Source of the DNA: Agrostemma githago
Lineage: Eukaryota > Streptophyta > Magnoliopsida > Caryophyllales > Caryophyllaceae
Length of the DNA: 64,000 bases
Assembly (NCBI GenBank): GCA_958450325.1
Contig: OY288243.1
Location: 6,238,586 to 6,302,585, forward strand
Reading direction: 5' to 3'
Below, in pieces: positions 61,146-64,000 of the stretch. The notes below the pieces were generated by a model. That model worked only from the letters and a program-made list of their open reading frames with translations, did no database searches and was not told the DNA's origin. Position 1 is the first letter of the stretch; each line of letters begins with the position of its first letter. Made by a program: the position numbers and the translations under genes.

Positions 61146-62082
61146 ATATGAAAAATTATGTATATTAAAATAAGACTAATAAACTCGTGTCCAAGTCTAT
61201 TAGTCCTAAACTAATAAACCCTAGAATTACTCATCTATTTTTAATAAACTAAAGAGGAACCCCTAGGATGAACTCCAGAATTCCAGACTTCTTAATAAAC
61301 TAATAAACTCCAGAATTCTTCACAAAATCAACTCCAAATCAACTCATGAATTCTTCGATCCTTCAAGCAATCTGTTCGTGTTGAACACTCAATCAATCAA
61401 TCCTCATCTGTTCCATCATACTCATCTGTTCGTGTTCCTGCAAAACCTTAGGTTACCTTCTCTCGTTCAAGCTCATGAACTCTTCGTCGATTACTCCGGT
61501 TTTCTCGCCATCTTATGCGATGTACTCGACGTCGTGTTCCGCGTTCGTTTCTCTCTCCTTTTTCTTTAGTTTTTTTTGCAAATTTCGATTGTTATTTTAT
61601 TGATTTGCGATTGCTGAATATCTGCGGTGTTCAGTTATGAGTTGAATTCAGGTTTTCGATTTTAGTTTTGGTGTTGTTGATCGGTGATCTGTTACTGGAT
61701 CTCTGATTGCTGATTTTAGTGCGATGTATTGATTAATTCGTTGAATTCAGTTTATAGATTTGATGATTTGATTCATGAAGTATTGTAGTAGTAGCAGTAG
61801 TTTTGGTGAATGATCGTGATTTTTTTTCGAAATCATTGTTTCAACTTTCAATGTTTAGCTGATGTGAGTTAGCGAAGTTTTAATTCTATTCAATTCAATT
61901 CGATATTATAGGAATTGAAGTGCAGTTGTTCTGGTGAATTGGATTGGATTCGATTTTGTTTTATTCGATTCGTTGGAGCATTCCATACCAATACATAACA
62001 TTTGGAAGGGGTTAAGCGAATCTGGTGACCGAGGCTGAAAGAAGGCATACGTTAGATTTTGCGGCACTATGATACCTGTGAC
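61146..62082. other. CACTA-2 interior, possible captured promoter or 5' UTR
   Basis: 61370-61570 is C/T-rich (TTACCTTCTCTCGTTCAAGC) and is followed by T-rich, intron-like DNA, as in a plant 5' UTR with leader intron. No coding exon could be named. A frame of 63 codons at 61378 shows no domain. Confidence 0.4.
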
Positions 62083-62331
62083 TCTAATTTGATTTATTTT
62101 GAACATCCTCCTGTTGTAGGCTGATCAAGGAATTTGATCGTGAAATCAAAGATGAGGAGACCAGAAATCCGCCTGAGTCTAATTTGATTTATTTTTGTAA
62201 TGGTTCTCTTCTCATGCATAAACAGCCTTAATATTAAAAGCCGATAACATTAAGTCTATATATATATATATGCTATAAACACAGGGTGTATGTTTTGATC
62301 GTAAATCCGTAACAGCATAAACAGCCTTAAT
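62083..62331. repeat. Patchwork of short direct repeats
   Basis: TCTAATTTGATTTATTTT occurs at 62083-62100 and 62178-62195; GCATAAACAGCCTTAAT at 62216-62232 and 62315-62331; TGTTTTGAT at about 62291 and 62331. The first pair brackets the NPSN fragment exactly. Confidence 0.9.
62120..62177 (+). pseudogene. Captured exon piece of an NPSN-type plant SNARE
   Basis: After an intron-like GTTGTAG the exon reads LIKEFDREIKDEETRNPPE, matching the N-terminal region of novel plant SNAREs (NPSN11-13 family), membrane-fusion proteins of the cell plate. Only 58 bases of exon plus about 19 bases of upstream intron are present, ending exactly where an 18-bp direct repeat begins. It cannot be functional. The call rests on one short motif that I know from the family. 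Confidence 0.7.
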
Positions 62332-62516
62332 GTTTTGATGGTCAAATCCCAATATCCCATCCAACTACTCTGAAATCTCTAATGATCATCAAGCTTACCA
62401 AAAATCACTTCTTCTTTTTCTGGCAAGGTATTTCCTTTAGTAGCAATAATAATGTTGAGTAGACCATAGTTTTCCAATTGTTTGCTTACTGTTTATTGCG
62501 TAAATTATGTCCGCAG

Positions 62517-63151
62517 GTTCTTTTGGTTGACAAAAAGATATCAAATGCAAGAGATCTTGTTAATATTTTAGAAGATTCCATCAGGGGTGGATATCCTGTG
62601 CTGATTATTGCGGAAGACATTGAACAAGAAGCTTTAGCTACTTTGGTTGTGAATAGGTTGAGAGGCTCTTTAAAAATTGCGGCACTTAAGGCTCCTGGGT
62701 TTGGTGAACGCAAGAGTCAGTACTTGGATGATATTGCCATACTAACAGAGGGTTAGCAACAACCATTACCTGTGATTCCTTATCAACTAATGTTGTATTT
62801 GTGATTAATTCGTTTTCTAAATTACGTAAATATTACAATTCATGTCAGGAACTGTGATTAGAGACAAGGCTAGTCTTACTCTTGACAAAGTTGGCAAGGG
62901 GGTTTTGGGTCATGCTGCTAAGATTGTTCTTACCAAGGATTCATCTACCATTGTTGGCGATGGTAGCACCCAGGAAGCTGTGAATAAACGGGTTTCACAA
63001 ATAAAGAATCTTATTGAGGTAAGGAGTCAATTCAATTTCATGTTGTTTGAAGTTCCACATTTTATTCTTGTGTACTAATTTCTTGTTTCTGTAGGTCGCA
63101 GAGTAGGAGTTCGAAAAGGAAAAACTTAATGAGAGAATAGCAAAGCTTTCT
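62517..63151 (+). pseudogene. Captured fragment of chloroplast chaperonin 60 beta (CPN60B)
   Basis: Exons 62517-62752 (VLLVDKKISNARDLVNILED, ALKAPGFGERKSQYLDDIAI), 62849-63018 (GTVIRDKASLTLDKVGKGVL, IVGDGSTQEAVNKRVSQIKN) and 63095-63151 (EFEKEKLNERIAKLS) keep GT/AG introns and correct phases. The intact family protein folds stromal proteins such as Rubisco subunits. Here only the apical-domain part is present, a TAG stop at 63104-63106 replaces what is a Gln codon in relatives, and the match ends at about 63151 where bystin sequence begins. Confidence 0.92.
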
Positions 63152-63155
63152 TGTG

Positions 63156-63556
63156 TACAAGCCCGCTGTTTTCAACAAAGGAATCTTGTTTTCTCTTTTC
63201 AAGGTATTGCTGTCCGGATAGCCCTATAGTCGATCGTCAATCGAGTCTGCGTTGCCATGTGTGGAACTAAGTTTGATTTGTTAATCTTACTACTATTTGC
63301 GCCGATTTTTTTGTGTTTATTGCAGCCTGGTAACTGTAATCTCAGGGAAGTTGTTATTATGGGTAGTATCCTACAGAAAATGTCCATTCCTCAGGCTCAT
63401 TCAAGGTATATCTCTTAATCGTTAAAATGTCTGTTATCTCGTCCAACTTACAAAACTAGAATGTCCTTGTTTATTCATATTCTCAACTCGTCTTTGATGC
63501 CTATGCAGTGTCGCTTTGATGAAGCTAGGTGAGATGGATTATTGTGGAACTACCAG
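63156..63556 (+). pseudogene. Captured fragment of bystin (ENP1-like ribosome biogenesis factor)
   Basis: 63156-63203 reads YKPAVFNKGILFSLFK; 63326-63405 reads PGNCNLREVVIMGSILQKMS, then IPQAHS; 63509-63556 reads VALMKLGEMDYCGTT. GT/AG borders and phases agree. This is the conserved C-terminal region of bystin, a nucleolar 40S assembly factor. It is joined inside an exon to CPN60B, in another frame (+1), so no fused protein can be made from that frame. The downstream part of bystin (the KYALPYRV region) is missing. Confidence 0.85.
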
Positions 63557-63820
63557 GTAATCGTTGTAACCAAACTTTTCGGTTTTCTATCTACAATTTG
63601 TGTGTTTCCCACTGATTTTCTTTGCCTATAGATTGGCTTCTGTTTATTACGAGTAGATAAAAAAAAATATTACCCAAATAGGATGTTACATTATTTTTCG
63701 TGATCCTTGATTATGAGCATCATTAACCAATAATCTATTATCACTCTTTAACTTTATATTACGTAATTGTGCAGCGTCACGATTTCAGTTTACATTGTAC
63801 GAGTAGTAACGTAAGTTCCA

Positions 63821-63907
63821 AACCGGAAAGAGTTTCAGCTTAAGCAAATGTGCAGGGACATCGCCGAACTTCTTGAGGCTGGTCAAGAAGCCACTGCTCG
63901 CATTCGG
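63821..63907 (+). pseudogene. Captured exon piece of an IST1-like (ESCRT-associated) gene
   Basis: NRKEFQLKQMCRDIAELLEA followed by GQEATARIR and a GT donor matches the conserved start of the IST1 domain of plant IST1-like proteins, which regulate Vps4 at multivesicular bodies. The upstream edge is blurred. The next exon would lie beyond the window or be absent. It follows the bystin piece after about 265 bases. Confidence 0.82.
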
Positions 63908-64000
63908 GTCTGTCCCATTATCACCTATTGTTCTTTTTGTGCTTAAGAATTGATGGACATTGAGTCGCCTAAAAACTGAAAATGGGTTTTGTACTCATCT

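Larger units (their letters stand above)
60938..64000 (+). mobile_element. CACTA-2: gene-capturing CACTA element, left part
   Basis: The tip CACTACTACAAAATTAGTCA interrupts the Athila gag. Next comes a subterminal array of TAGACATAGGTTAAAA/ACCTATGTCTA units in both orientations (60955-61145). No transposase is seen in the 3 kb available. Instead the interior holds intron-bearing pieces of at least four host genes. The right end is beyond 64000, so the target duplication cannot be checked. Confidence 0.82.

Noticed and set aside
62517..63151. A functional CPN60 beta gene at the right edge
   Set aside because: Only three partial exons are present, one with a stop, and they run straight into bystin sequence.

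Overview
This is a plant nuclear window, most likely from a flowering plant and probably a eudicot. Evidence: spliced genes with GT/AG introns, plant-type Helitron, CACTA (En/Spm), PIF/Harbinger, hAT and Stowaway elements, Tat- and Athila-lineage Ty3/gypsy retrotransposons, and fragments of plant host genes (chloroplast CPN60 beta, TGA bZIP, NPSN SNARE, GRP7-like RNA-binding protein). I cannot name the species. No clearly intact single-copy host gene is present; almost everything is mobile DNA nested in mobile DNA. All reading was by eye.

Layout. (1) 1-15164: a large, possibly autonomous Helitron on the minus strand, with a spliced RepHel transposase gene (9190 to 773) and a spliced RPA70-like gene (13484 to 10468). 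Its 5' terminus is at 15164; its 3' terminus was not found and may lie outside. (2) 15165-20891: MITE-rich spacer with two Stowaway elements, two hAT elements with perfect 8-bp target duplications, and an unrecognised broken gene. (3) 20892-28921: a Stowaway MITE split by a 7.8-kb degenerate PIF/Harbinger element, itself apparently carrying an LTR-like insertion, a six-copy 140-bp minisatellite and a minus-strand reading frame of unknown function. (4) 29499-44798: a Tat-lineage Ty3/gypsy retrotransposon on the minus strand with 800/803-bp LTRs. Its integrase is split by a 5.8-kb CACTA element (CACTA-1, 32810-38646, target duplication GCT) that has captured exons of a TGA bZIP gene. (5) 44799-52193: LINE RNase H fragment, a GRP7-like fragment next to a Helitron-like terminus, a long-TIR MITE and LTR remnants. 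(6) 52194 to about 54.6 kb: CACTA-3 with a spliced PTTA/Transposase_24 gene. (7) 54.7-58.56 kb: two outward-facing Helitron 3' ends flanked by inverted TAG/CTA microsatellites, enclosing a truncated copia element and a MITE. (8) 58558-60937: an Athila-like 5' LTR, primer-binding site and gag start, cut by CACTA-2 (60938 to beyond 64000).

The most interesting unit is CACTA-2. Within about 1.8 kb it strings together intron-containing fragments of at least four unrelated host genes: NPSN SNARE, CPN60 beta, bystin/ENP1 and IST1-like. CPN60 and bystin are fused inside one exon. An 18-bp direct repeat flanks the NPSN piece exactly, and other short repeats nearby suggest template-switch assembly at the DNA level. 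CACTA-1 independently captured a TGA bZIP gene, so two CACTA elements here act as gene-fragment collectors.

Insertion order can be read locally: dispersed repeat, then Tat gypsy, then CACTA-1; Stowaway, then Harbinger, then the LTR-like piece; LTR remnant, then CACTA-3; Athila, then CACTA-2.
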